20,020 nucleotides of DNA from Pseudomonadota bacterium. Its GTDB lineage: Bacteria > Desulfobacterota > Syntrophia > Syntrophales > UBA5619. Made by a program: the position numbers and the translations under genes. Location of the stretch: contig JAHJXP010000081.1 of the NCBI GenBank assembly GCA_018827585.1, positions 1 through 20,020 on the forward strand, read 5' to 3'. Within the stretch, counting starts at the first letter, position 1. Each line of letters begins with the position of its first letter. The notes under the pieces are model-generated. The model had not been told where the DNA came from. It made no database searches and was given only the letters and a program-made list of their open reading frames with translations. Positions 1-6,238 of the stretch are shown here, piece by piece.

Positions 1-354
1 ACCCCCCCCCCTTCCACACATCCGCCTCGATCTTTTATGACAGTAACAACTATAAAAGAAGCGGCGGCTTGCAAATGGTTCATATCACCGTTGCCAATAT
101 TTCATTGACACTCAGGGTCGTTCCTCTTATACTCCCACCCCACAGAGACATTTATTGTCTGAAAAAGGCAAATATTTGGAGCGATATCAGTGAGTTATTT
201 ATTGTTATTCTTCACCCCGTTAATATGAGGCGCTGACAGAGGACCCGGGCGGTCCTCCGGAAAACGCCGTCCTGCCGTCTTTCCCCCGCTGACCGCTTAG
301 CCCCCTGAGGGTCATGCCGCGGAGATCACGGCATGGCGCAATCAGGAGGCGACA
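1..354 (+). other. Non-coding upstream region with structured 5' leader
   Basis: No gene is recognised here. Apart from the promoter, the transcribed leader (about 140-354) contains two perfect hairpins. One is GAGGACC/GGTCCTC (239-245 with 251-257, 5-base loop). The other is CATGCCG/CGGCATG (313-319 with 329-335, 9-base loop), which ends 8 bases before the AGGAGG ribosome-binding site at 344-349. Neither has a T-tract, so they are not simple terminators. They could modulate translation or RNA stability. I could not match the leader to a known riboswitch class. Confidence 0.5.
105..133 (+). promoter_or_regulatory. Sigma70-type promoter for the selenium/sulfur operon
   Basis: TTGACA (105-110) is separated by exactly 17 bases from TATACT (128-133). 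This is a near-consensus housekeeping promoter, and transcription would begin at about 140. It is the only strong promoter seen before the co-directional genes that run to 4952, so it probably drives that whole operon. The call rests on sequence match only. Confidence 0.7.
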
Positions 355-591
355 TTGGTCGATCAGTATTCAATAAATTCAAATTATTTCACAAAGATCA
401 GGAATATTTTCCATCAGGGACTGGGCCATCCCTGGTCCTACCGGATTGTCCGTCTTGCCTTGGCGGCCCTTTTCATCTACGCCGGCGTGACCAAGCTCTT
501 CGATTTATCGGGACCTGGGCCTCATCGGGGTGGGGGCGACGTGTCTGAGCCTTTCCCGACGGGTCTGGGAATATCACGAAAATCAATATAA
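355..591 (+). pseudogene. MauE/DoxX-like membrane protein gene with internal deletion and frameshift
   Basis: A TTG start (355) follows AGGAGG by 5 bases. The first about 50 residues look like the N-terminus of a MauE/DoxX-type membrane protein: RLALAALFIYAGVTKLFDL (about residues 33-51), a first membrane helix with the family's AGVTK signature. The frame then turns to low-complexity residues and stops at 591. In another frame from about position 500 the sequence reads YRDLGLIGVGATCLSLSRR, resembling the last helix of such proteins (typically LYRDL...). The middle helices are therefore missing and the joined ends are out of frame. Intact family members are usually 130-180 residues and are thought to supply reducing power or act in quinone-linked membrane redox chemistry. 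Being first in a yedE operon fits a redox partner that has been lost. The true 3' end is uncertain because the second frame runs into yedE. Confidence 0.6.
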
Positions 592-602
592 GGAGGTATT
601 CA

Positions 603-1697
603 ATGAGCGGAATCAAAAACATCTTTGCGGGTCGTTGGGGCATCATCGGCGTCGGAATTATTATCGGAATTTTAGCGCCGCTTTTGCAGAAATGGGGGAA
701 TCCCGGCAACATGGGGGTTTGCGTTGCCTGCTTCGAACGGGACATCGCCGGCGCCCTCGGCCTTCACCGGGTGGATTTGGTGCAGTACATCCGTCCCGAA
801 ATCGTTGGTTTTGTCCTCGGGTCGCTGGCGGCCGCGTATCTGTTCAAGGAATACCGCTCCCGGTTGGGCTCTGCGCCGATCGTTCGGTTTGTCCTCGGTG
901 TCTTTGCCATGATCGGGGCGCTGGTGTTTCTCGGATGCCCTTGGCGGGCGGCGCTTCGTCTCGCCGGCGGCGACGGCAACGCCATCCTCGGCCTGCTGGG
1001 TCTGATCTTCGGCATCTGGATCGGCACCCTTTTCCTGAAAAGGGGATTCAACCTCGGACGGACCCAGCAGACGCACCATACGGCGGGATGGATGCTTCCC
1101 CTCTTCATGGGGGGGCTGCTATTACTCATGCTTGTCTTCCCTCATATTACCGGGGAGGCAAAAAGCGGGGTTCTATTTTACAGTGTGAAGGGGCCAGGAG
1201 CGATGCATGCACCCCTTGCGGTGTCTCTGGTCGTGGGTCTTCTGATCGGGTTTATAGCCCAGCGGAGCCGCTTCTGCACCATGGGGGCCATCCGTGACTT
1301 CGTCCTCTTCCGACAGATGCACCTCCTTTCGGGATTCATTGCCCTCATCGTTACCGCCTTGGTCGTCAACTTCATCCTGGGGCAGTTCAAACCGGGCTTC
1401 GATGGCCAGCCCGTTGCCCACACGATGCACCTCTGGAATTTCTTGGGAATGGCGCTGTCGGGCCTGGCCTTTTGCCTGGCCGGCGGGTGTCCCGGCCGTC
1501 AGCTCTTTCTGGCCGGGGAGGGGGACGGAGACGCCGCCGTCTTCGTGATGGGCATGATTGTCGGGGCCGCCATCGCCCATAACTTAGGCCTGGCCAGTTC
1601 GCCGACCGGTGTCGGGCCGTACGGAATCCCCGCCGTGGTAATCGGGTTTACGGTATGTCTGTTCATTGGATTGACCATGAGAAAAAGCATTACATAA
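603..1697 (+). CDS. yedE: YedE-family putative selenium/sulfur transporter
   Basis: This is a 364-residue polytopic inner-membrane protein of the YeeE/YedE sulfur-transport family (PF04143 type), with two homologous halves. Each half carries the family's Cys-containing loops: GVCVACFERD (Cys40, Cys43) and GCPWRAALRLAGGDG in the first, RSRFCTMGAIRDF and AGGCPGRQLFLAGEGDGD in the second. These Gly/Cys re-entrant loops are thought to relay thiosulfate, persulfide or selenide sulfur across the membrane. Length and motifs match the selenium-metabolism YedE subgroup, commonly encoded with YedF, DUF3343 and a class V aminotransferase, as here. The ATG at 603 is preceded by AGGAGG (591-596). The gap to the next gene is only 10 bases, so co-transcription is likely. 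Which chalcogen it carries cannot be read from sequence; selenium is inferred from the neighbours. Confidence 0.87.
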   Translation: MSGIKNIFAGRWGIIGVGIIIGILAPLLQKWGNPGNMGVCVACFERDIAGALGLHRVDLVQYIRPEIVGFVLGSLAAAYLFKEYRSRLGSAPIVRFVLGVFAMIGALVFLGCPWRAALRLAGGDGNAILGLLGLIFGIWIGTLFLKRGFNLGRTQQTHHTAGWMLPLFMGGLLLLMLVFPHITGEAKSGVLFYSVKGPGAMHAPLAVSLVVGLLIGFIAQRSRFCTMGAIRDFVLFRQMHLLSGFIALIVTALVVNFILGQFKPGFDGQPVAHTMHLWNFLGMALSGLAFCLAGGCPGRQLFLAGEGDGDAAVFVMGMIVGAAIAHNLGLASSPTGVGPYGIPAVVIGFTVCLFIGLTMRKSIT

Positions 1698-1707
1698 GGA
1701 GGAAGAG

Positions 1708-1926
1708 ATGGCTAAGACGATAGATGCTCGCGGACTTTCATGCCCCCAGCCCGTCCTGATGACCCTTGATGAGATCAAGACAGGCAAGGCAGATGAAATC
1801 ATCGTCATGGTGGACAACGATGCTTCGAAGGAAAATGTTTCCCGTGCCGCAGTCAGCCGCGGATGGATGGTGGCTAACATCGATGAAAAAAACGGTGTAT
1901 TTAACGTAACGATAAAAAAAGGTTAG
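1708..1926 (+). CDS. TusA-family sulfur/selenium carrier protein
   Basis: This 72-residue protein spans the full TusA fold. The diagnostic motif LSCPQPVLMTLDEI lies near residues 9-22, and its Cys (in CPxP) is the persulfide- or selenide-carrying residue in the family. TusA proteins pass sulfur, and in some bacteria selenium, between desulfurases, transporters and acceptors in the cytoplasm. Placement directly after yedE (10-base gap, SD-like GGAGGAAG) is the classic YedE-TusA pairing, where TusA is proposed to receive chalcogen at the inner face of the transporter. It is one of two TusA-type domains in the operon; the other is the N-terminus of YedF. Length is normal and nothing appears broken. 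Confidence 0.88.
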   Translation: MAKTIDARGLSCPQPVLMTLDEIKTGKADEIIVMVDNDASKENVSRAAVSRGWMVANIDEKNGVFNVTIKKG

Positions 1927-1931
1927 TTATT

Positions 1932-2156
1932 GTGGCTCTCTTCAGTTTTCTGAAAGGAAATCAGATGCAGGATCCCCCCGGTCGTGACAGGCAGGTCGAC
2001 CGGGGGATTCTCATGTCCGAAAATGCGAGCAAGGTGATTCAGGCGAAAAACTTGCTGAAAAAAAACGAATGGGAAATCTGGGTCATGGGGCCGCCGCCGG
2101 AAATCCGGCAGGAGTGCGACCTGGTCATCGAATTCCCGCTGATCGAAGAAGTGTAG
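1932..2156 (+). pseudogene. DUF3343-containing protein, interrupted by in-frame TAG and truncated
   Basis: A GTG start (1932) opens 74 codons reading ALFSFLKG..., then VDRGILMSENASKVIQAKN and VMGPPPEIRQECDLVIEF. This matches the DUF3343 putative Se/S-carrier domain as found at the N-terminus of longer proteins in such operons. A TAG at 2154-2156 stops it after LIEEV. The same frame continues past the stop with homology-like sequence (ILRTLGSAGLPPLRTVPV, 2157-2210), as expected for the next part of such a protein. Then, around 2215, it changes into the DUF3047 gene. Two lesions are therefore apparent: a nonsense codon and loss of the C-terminal domain. A 74-residue product may still be made, which is the same length as the intact DUF3343 gene at 3547. 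The alternative is that the short form is functional. Confidence 0.6.
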
Positions 2157-2168
2157 ATTCTAAGAACC

Positions 2169-2903
2169 TTGGGATCGGCAGGGCTGCCGCCCCTGAGAAC
2201 GGTGCCCGTCACAGGCCCATTTCTCCTTGCCGTGGGTTCGGCTTTCAGCAGCGGTCCGGATGTCCTGTTCCGGGAGGAGTTCGAGAGCCGTGCCCAGTGG
2301 GAACCGCTGACGTTTCCGAAGATCAAGGCGCATTCAACCTACACCCTGATCCGGGAAAAGGAGAAATCCATATTGAAGGCCGAAAGCCGCACTTCCGCCT
2401 CGGCCATGGTCTGTCGCCGCACCTTCAACGTCTACGAAACCCCCAGCCTCCGCTGGCGCTGGCGGGTGGAGCAACTGTCGGACTGGGGAGACCCGAAGGA
2501 AAAAGCGGGGGACGACTATCCGATCCGGGTCTATGTCATGTTTTCTTACGACCCGACCCAGGCGATACTGGGGGAGCGCCTGACATACGGCGCCGCCAAA
2601 GCGATCTACGGCCAATATCCGCCGCACAGCACCCAGAATTATGTCTGGACGGGCCGCAGTATTTCCGAACGGATCATTCAGAGTCCCTACACGGACCAAG
2701 CCTTCATGGTCGTGCTGGAAAAGGGGAAGGAACGGGTCGGCCAGTGGGTGGAGGAGTCGGTCAAGGTCCTGGAGGACTACCGAAAGGCCTTCGGTGATCC
2801 CCCGGCGAAGGCGGGCCTGGCCGTCATGAGCGATACGGACAATACCGGGGAAAGCGCCGTTGTATATTTGGATTTTATTGAAGTGGGGAAAGATAAACCA
2901 TAA
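2169..2903 (+). CDS. DUF3047 protein, N-terminus lost or fused to DUF3343 remnant
   Basis: From about 2253 the frame encodes a complete-looking DUF3047 domain: DVLFREEFESR, SLRWRWRVEQLSDWGDPKEK, DDYPIRVYVMF, and a closing AVMSDTDNTGESAVVYLDFI. The family is a periplasmic or secreted beta-rich domain of unknown function, common in Desulfobacterota. It normally follows a signal peptide. Here FLLAVGSAFSS looks like the end of that signal peptide, but its start codon and basic n-region are missing. Upstream codons in the same frame belong to the broken DUF3343 gene. The coordinate 2169 is a TTG with no convincing ribosome-binding site, so export and expression are doubtful. Its role in selenium or sulfur metabolism is unknown. 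Confidence 0.6.
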   Translation: MGSAGLPPLRTVPVTGPFLLAVGSAFSSGPDVLFREEFESRAQWEPLTFPKIKAHSTYTLIREKEKSILKAESRTSASAMVCRRTFNVYETPSLRWRWRVEQLSDWGDPKEKAGDDYPIRVYVMFSYDPTQAILGERLTYGAAKAIYGQYPPHSTQNYVWTGRSISERIIQSPYTDQAFMVVLEKGKERVGQWVEESVKVLEDYRKAFGDPPAKAGLAVMSDTDNTGESAVVYLDFIEVGKDKP

Positions 2904-2920
2904 AAAGGAGGTTGAAAGAT

Positions 2921-3547
2921 ATGAAGACAACCGTTGACGCCAGAGGGCTTGCCTGTCCGCAGCCCGTACTGTTGGCGAAAAAGGCGATTGCGGAGAACGA
3001 AGAAGTGATCGTCCTCGTGGACAATCCCATTGCTGTGGAAAACATCCGACGCCTGGCCGAGAAAGCGGCCTGCGGCTTCTCCGTTGCAGATAAGGGGGGA
3101 GGGACACTGGAGATCGCTCTGACACGAAAAAGGGTGACGGACCTAATGCCTGTGGATTCCGAAGCTATCGTAGAAGAACTGTCATGCGCTTCTGCCCAGG
3201 AGAAAGGACCTGGTCCTTTCGTGGTCGTCCTTTCCGACAACCATATGGGCAGGGGAGACGACGTCCTGGGAGACGTCCTCATCCAGAGCTTCATCCATAC
3301 CCTTCTGCAACTGAATCCGCTGCCCGATACAATCATTTGTTACAACGCCGGCGTCAAGCTTGCCGCGAAGGATTCGGCGGTTCTGGATGATCTGCAGCAA
3401 CTGGTGCAGGCCGGGGTGAACATTCTGGTCTGTGGGACCTGCGTCAACTATTTCACGCTTGGGGAGAAGATCGCCGTGGGTCATATTTCCAACATGTACG
3501 ACATTGCCGAAACGATGGCCGGCGCCTCCCGGCTGGTGCGTCCCTGA
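2921..3547 (+). CDS. yedF: YedF, sulfurtransferase-like selenium metabolism protein
   Basis: This 208-residue two-domain protein has a TusA-like domain at residues about 1-75 with the CPxP motif (RGLACPQPVLLAKKAI). It is followed from about residue 95 by a DsrE-like domain containing VVVLSDNHMGRGDDVLG, the NAGVKLA segment, and a VCGTCVNYF motif with two Cys close to the C-terminus. That arrangement defines YedF, which co-occurs with SelD and YedE in selenium-using bacteria and is proposed to carry selenium in the cytoplasm. I chose the ATG at 2921, which has AAGGAGG 9 bases upstream, over an in-frame TTG at 2912 that overlaps the ribosome-binding site. The stop overlaps the next gene's start (TGATG), indicating translational coupling. 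No selD or selA is visible in the window. Confidence 0.88.
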   Translation: MKTTVDARGLACPQPVLLAKKAIAENEEVIVLVDNPIAVENIRRLAEKAACGFSVADKGGGTLEIALTRKRVTDLMPVDSEAIVEELSCASAQEKGPGPFVVVLSDNHMGRGDDVLGDVLIQSFIHTLLQLNPLPDTIICYNAGVKLAAKDSAVLDDLQQLVQAGVNILVCGTCVNYFTLGEKIAVGHISNMYDIAETMAGASRLVRP

Positions 3548-3771
3548 TGGAACAGCAAAAATATATCGTATTCCTCTTTCCTTCCGTCAGCCATACCCTG
3601 AAGGCGGAAAAGATTCTTAAGGAACAGGGAATTGCCCACAAGCTGATCCCCGTGCCCCGCCATATCGGTTCGGACTGTGGCGTCTGCCTCCGTGTCACAG
3701 CGGACCGGCAGGACGCTGCGGAAAGTGCGCTGCAGGGGCGGGTGAACTGGGAAGAGATGGTTTTTCTGTAA
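3547..3771 (+). CDS. DUF3343 putative Se/S carrier protein
   Basis: This 74-residue protein matches a stand-alone DUF3343 domain: YIVFLFPSVSHTLKAEKILK (residues 6-25), a following IPVPRHIGSDCGVCLRV with the conserved Cys pair (CxxC) near residues 44-47, and VNWEEMVFL at the end. In other bacteria DUF3343 genes are linked to YedF, SelD and class V aminotransferases, and they are suspected to carry or sense selenium or sulfur through that Cys pair. Its ATG overlaps the yedF stop by one base. It is intact, unlike the larger DUF3343 gene at 1932. The function has not, to my knowledge, been established. Confidence 0.8.
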   Translation: MEQQKYIVFLFPSVSHTLKAEKILKEQGIAHKLIPVPRHIGSDCGVCLRVTADRQDAAESALQGRVNWEEMVFL

Positions 3772-3785
3772 GCAGGAGTCAAACG

Positions 3786-4952
3786 ATGCAACCAGATCCG
3801 GGAGCAGATCCGATCATCTATTTCGATAACGCCGCCACCTCCTGGCCCAAACCCGCGGAGATGATCGAGGCGATGATCGGCGGCAGTCCCGGCCGCTCCG
3901 GGCATCACCGCTCCCTCGATGCGGGGCGGATCATCCTGGAAACCAGGGAGGCTCTGGCGGAGCTTTTCGGAAGCAACGATTCTCTCCGGATTGCCTTCAC
4001 CAAAAATGCCACGGAGGCGCTGAATATCGCCCTGCCGGGTATTCTCCATTCGGGCGATCATGTCATTACCTCCGGCATGGAACACAATTCCGTCATGCGG
4101 CCATTGCGCTTTTTAGAGACACAGGGGGTGCAAATATCGGTCGTTTCCTGCTCCGGCGACGGCAGGCTGAACCCCGAGGATGTCCTCGCCGCGATTCGGC
4201 CGCAGACCCGCCTACTGGTCGTTACCCACGCCTCGAATGTGACGGGAACCATCCAGCCCATTGCCGAGCTGGGACAAATCGTCCGGGACCATGGATTTCT
4301 GTTCTGTGTGGACGCCGCCCAGACGGCCGGGGCATTGCCCATCCATGTTGACGAAATGGCGATCGACCTCCTGGCTTTTTCAGGCCACAAGTCCCTCTTC
4401 GGACCCCAGGGGACAGGGGGGCTTTATATCCGGGAGGGAATAGAAAAGCATCTCCAGCCTTTGATGATGGGCGGCACGGGGAGCCGCTCAGAGTTTGAAG
4501 TGCAACCGGATTTCATGCCCGACAAATACGAGTCGGGAACTCCCAACACCATCGGACTCGCCGGCCTTGGCGCCGGGGTTCGTTTTGTCCTCGCGGAAGG
4601 GGTGGAAGCCATCCGCAGCAAAGAGGAAGGGTTGACAGAGAGATTTCTGAAGGGGCTTGCTTCCCTGAAAGGCATTACCGTTTATGGGCCTCCCGATGCC
4701 GCGAGCCGGACGGCCGTAGTCTCTTTTAACGTCGCCGGTGTTTCTCCTTCCGAGGCGTCTCTTGAACTCGACGAACGCTTCGGTATCCTCTGCCGGCCCG
4801 GACTGCATTGCGCCCCCGCCGCGCACCGGACGATCGGGACCTTCTCCCGGGGAACGATCCGTTTCGGATTCGGTTACTTCAACAATGACGAGGAAATATC
4901 CTTTGCCCTGGAGGCGATCCAATCCTTGGCCGGAGGCAGCACGGAACAGTAA
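3786..4952 (+). CDS. Class V aminotransferase, cysteine desulfurase / selenocysteine lyase-like
   Basis: This 388-residue PLP enzyme has full family length. It opens with IYFDNAATSWPKPAEMIEAM, has the PLP-phosphate and ring-binding segments (VDAAQTAG, near 175-182), the Schiff-base lysine in LLAFSGHKSLFGPQG (Lys202), and catalytic-loop cysteines in ILCRPGLHCAP (Cys336, Cys342). The pattern fits the cysteine-desulfurase family subgroup repeatedly found beside YedE, YedF and DUF3343. It probably releases sulfur from cysteine or selenium from selenocysteine for transfer to the TusA/YedF carriers in the cytoplasm. It starts 14 bases after the DUF3343 gene with an AGGAG-like site and is the last gene of the operon. 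Substrate preference cannot be decided from sequence. Confidence 0.87.
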   Translation: MQPDPGADPIIYFDNAATSWPKPAEMIEAMIGGSPGRSGHHRSLDAGRIILETREALAELFGSNDSLRIAFTKNATEALNIALPGILHSGDHVITSGMEHNSVMRPLRFLETQGVQISVVSCSGDGRLNPEDVLAAIRPQTRLLVVTHASNVTGTIQPIAELGQIVRDHGFLFCVDAAQTAGALPIHVDEMAIDLLAFSGHKSLFGPQGTGGLYIREGIEKHLQPLMMGGTGSRSEFEVQPDFMPDKYESGTPNTIGLAGLGAGVRFVLAEGVEAIRSKEEGLTERFLKGLASLKGITVYGPPDAASRTAVVSFNVAGVSPSEASLELDERFGILCRPGLHCAPAAHRTIGTFSRGTIRFGFGYFNNDEEISFALEAIQSLAGGSTEQ

Positions 4953-4976
4953 GGGAATACAAAAGTGATTGAAAAT

Positions 4977-5007
4977 GCCGGATTCCTGGTCAAGCCCGGA
5001 ATGACGG
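4977..5007 (-). repeat. Dispersed repeat of the GTCATTCC...GGAATCC type
   Basis: Read on the minus strand, the segment starts CCGTCATTCCGGGCTTGACC and continues AGGAATCCGGC. This is the widespread short intergenic repeat form that would translate as RHSGLDQESG. The ends form a small inverted repeat (ATTCC/GGAAT). Such elements occur in many copies between genes in numerous proteobacteria. It lies 24 bases after the aminotransferase and may mark the end of that transcript. A genome-wide copy count would settle it. Confidence 0.5.
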
Positions 5008-5175
5008 AAAGAGCGTATGCCAGGCAGGGCCGTGCATAGCATGGCCGAATCGCCGTCGATCGAGGTCCTGATGGGCGAGCTGGAGAAGCTCAAGAATAGA
5101 ATACGATCGACGAAGAGCGGGCAGTCTTGTCGCAGTGGGCCGCACGATGATGCGTGTCTCTTCATAAAAAAGCCC

Positions 5176-5203
5176 TTGACAGTATCCGCGTATGTGTTAT
5201 GAA
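5176..5203 (+). promoter_or_regulatory. Promoter of nikR
   Basis: TTGACA (5176-5181) is followed after 16 bases by TATGAA (5198-5203). The -10 element overlaps the left half of the proposed NikR operator (5194-5220), which would place transcription under NikR repression. nikR begins 30 bases downstream. Confidence 0.6.
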
Positions 5204-5220
5204 ACCGCAAAACGTGATAC
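5194..5220 (+). promoter_or_regulatory. NikR operator, probable autoregulatory site
   Basis: GTGTTAT (5194-5200), a 13-base spacer, then GTGATAC (5214-5220). The half-site type and spacing match the second site at 5673-5699 and resemble the GTGTTAC...GTAACAC motif described for delta-proteobacterial NikR. The right half is degenerate (5 of 7 positions). It overlaps the nikR -10 element. Confidence 0.5.
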
Positions 5221-5232
5221 GGTGATCTGAAG

Positions 5233-5649
5233 ATGTCTGAACTGGTTCGCTTCGGTGTTTCCCTGGAAAAGCCCCTCTTGGACAGGTTTGATGTCCTGAA
5301 CCGGGCAAAACAGTACATCAACCGCTCGGAGGCCCTGCGGGACCTGATCCGCCGGGAGCTGGTCGAGAGGGAGTGGCATGAGGGGCGCGATGTGGCCGGC
5401 GCCATCACACTCGTCTACGACCACCATAAGCGGGACATCATGAGCCGGGCGATTGACACCCAGCATGAATTCCAGGAGGTGATCATTTCCACCCAGCACA
5501 TCCATCTCGATCATCATAACTGCCTGGAGATTGTGGCTGCGCGGGGGAAAGCGGAAGAGGTTCAGAAACTGGCTGATGCCCTGAGGTCCATCAAGGGGGT
5601 CCGCCACGCAACCCTGTGCATGGCCAGTACGGGGCGAGAGATCGGGTAG
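5233..5649 (+). CDS. nikR: NikR, nickel-responsive transcriptional regulator
   Basis: This 138-residue protein has an N-terminal ribbon-helix-helix DNA-binding domain (VRFGVSLEKPLLDRFD, then NRSEALRDLIRREL, residues 5-43) and a C-terminal ACT-like nickel-sensing domain. The four high-affinity nickel ligands of E. coli NikR (His76, His87, His89, Cys95) are present with a constant two-residue offset: His78, and HIHLDHHNC giving His89, His91 and Cys97. Nickel binding is expected to promote operator binding and repression. Two operator-like sites flank the gene, one over its promoter and one between it and the nickel-uptake genes. The ATG at 5233 has weak Shine-Dalgarno sequence but matches the family N-terminus. 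Length is normal. Confidence 0.93.
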   Translation: MSELVRFGVSLEKPLLDRFDVLNRAKQYINRSEALRDLIRRELVEREWHEGRDVAGAITLVYDHHKRDIMSRAIDTQHEFQEVIISTQHIHLDHHNCLEIVAARGKAEEVQKLADALRSIKGVRHATLCMASTGREIG

Positions 5650-5672
5650 GCGTATTATTTTTTTGCCCGGAC

Positions 5673-5699
5673 GTGTTACGAATATTAAATTCATAACAT
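5673..5699 (+). promoter_or_regulatory. NikR operator controlling the nickel-uptake operon
   Basis: GTGTTAC (5673-5679), a 13-base spacer, then ATAACAT (5693-5699). The palindrome also extends inward, with GAAT (5680-5683) pairing with ATTC (5689-5692), so the site is nearly symmetric over its whole length. It sits between nikR and the fmdE remnant and AT-rich -10-like sequence lies inside it, so NikR-nickel would block transcription of the downstream genes. The motif class is recalled from published delta-proteobacterial NikR sites; binding here is inferred. Confidence 0.7.
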
Positions 5700-5724
5700 G
5701 CGATAGTGAAGAAAGGAGAAACGG

Positions 5725-5889
5725 ATGAACGAAAAGAACGTAGGGCCGGTTGATCAGGCCGACCCCAAAACCTGCGATTATCTGAGATGCATCGATTTTC
5801 ACGGTCATGACTGCTCCGGATTGGCGACCGGCTTTCGTGCCGCCAGGGTGGCGTTGGCCCACCTGCGGTTGATATGGCCGCCCGTATGA
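5725..5889 (+). pseudogene. Truncated FmdE-family protein
   Basis: The ATG at 5725 has an AAGGAGA site upstream. It opens 54 codons including CIDFHGHDCSGLATGFRAAR (residues 22-41), the N-terminal signature of the FmdE domain (PF02663; usually FHGHxCPGLxxGxRAA), which holds conserved metal-binding His and Cys residues. The frame ends at TGA (5887-5889), whereas FmdE proteins usually run 150-200 residues or more. The remainder of the domain and its zinc-finger tail are not recognisable in any frame downstream. FmdE-like proteins occur in metal-transport clusters of anaerobes, and this copy follows a NikR operator directly, so it was probably part of the nickel regulon before truncation. Confidence 0.65.
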
Positions 5890-6139
5890 TCGGTCTCTCC
5901 CAATCCAAGATTCAAGACAACCATGTAAGACGGCTCTGCCGTTCCGTCCATGAAATGCAGGACAAAGTATGGAGGGTATATCGTCACAGCCCGCAAGCCG
6001 AGTCAGCGAGGGCACACCGAAAGGTGATTAGAACTTCTCCTGATAACGTCCTTCACTGCCGGTTTAGCGGCGCAAATTGAAGGGAAAGCGAGAGGTCGGG
6101 GCAACGGCCACTGGGGTCGGTTTGATGTAGGAGGATTCG
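5890..6139 (+). other. Gene-free stretch after fmdE remnant
   Basis: No recognisable gene or RNA is seen. A 68-codon open frame (5874-6080) has no identifiable domain and may be decayed fmdE or deletion debris. A GCCACTG stretch near 6107 recalls part of a cobalamin riboswitch, but no B12 box follows. I see no terminator, so read-through from the NikR-controlled promoter into exbB is plausible. Confidence 0.35.
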
Positions 6140-6238
6140 ATGACGAGGTACAGTTCGCATACGTCAATGGGGCAGCCTTTGCGGCGGCGCCCTTCTCATT
6201 ACACGGGCGCGGTTCAGACCGCGACAGGGGGTTTGTGA
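6140..6238 (+). CDS. 33-codon-frame small ORF coupled to exbB
   Basis: The ATG at 6140 follows a strong TAGGAGG (6128-6134). It encodes 32 residues beginning MTRYSSHTSMGQ and rich in Arg, Ser, Thr and His, without a membrane helix. Its TGA (6236-6238) overlaps the ATG of exbB at 6238. It therefore looks like a translated leader peptide or tiny gene whose translation delivers ribosomes to exbB, whose own Shine-Dalgarno sequence (the G-run at about 6227-6231) is less typical. No family is recognised. It could instead be the tail of a deleted gene that retains a fortuitous start. Confidence 0.4.
   Translation: MTRYSSHTSMGQPLRRRPSHYTGAVQTATGGL

Noticed and set aside
2154..2156. TAG as pyrrolysine or programmed read-through
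   Set aside because: No pyrrolysine machinery or read-through signal is visible, and the gene is also truncated, so a decay mutation is simpler.
2334..3125. 263-codon open frame on the minus strand
   Set aside because: Shadow of DUF3047 and yedF, which have good domain matches on the plus strand.
5017..5202. Small open frame between the aminotransferase and nikR (MAESPSIEVLMGELEKLKNR from 5041)
   Set aside because: No ribosome-binding site, no recognised family, and its 3' end runs through the nikR promoter. It could be a decayed gene fragment but cannot be supported.
5650..5672. Terminator after nikR (T7 run at 5658-5664)
   Set aside because: The T-run is not preceded by a convincing stem; CGGG and CCCG flank it rather than lying upstream.
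6075..6140. Third cobalamin riboswitch (GGCCACTGGGG segment)
   Set aside because: No B12 box or other aptamer parts, and the adjacent genes are under NikR.
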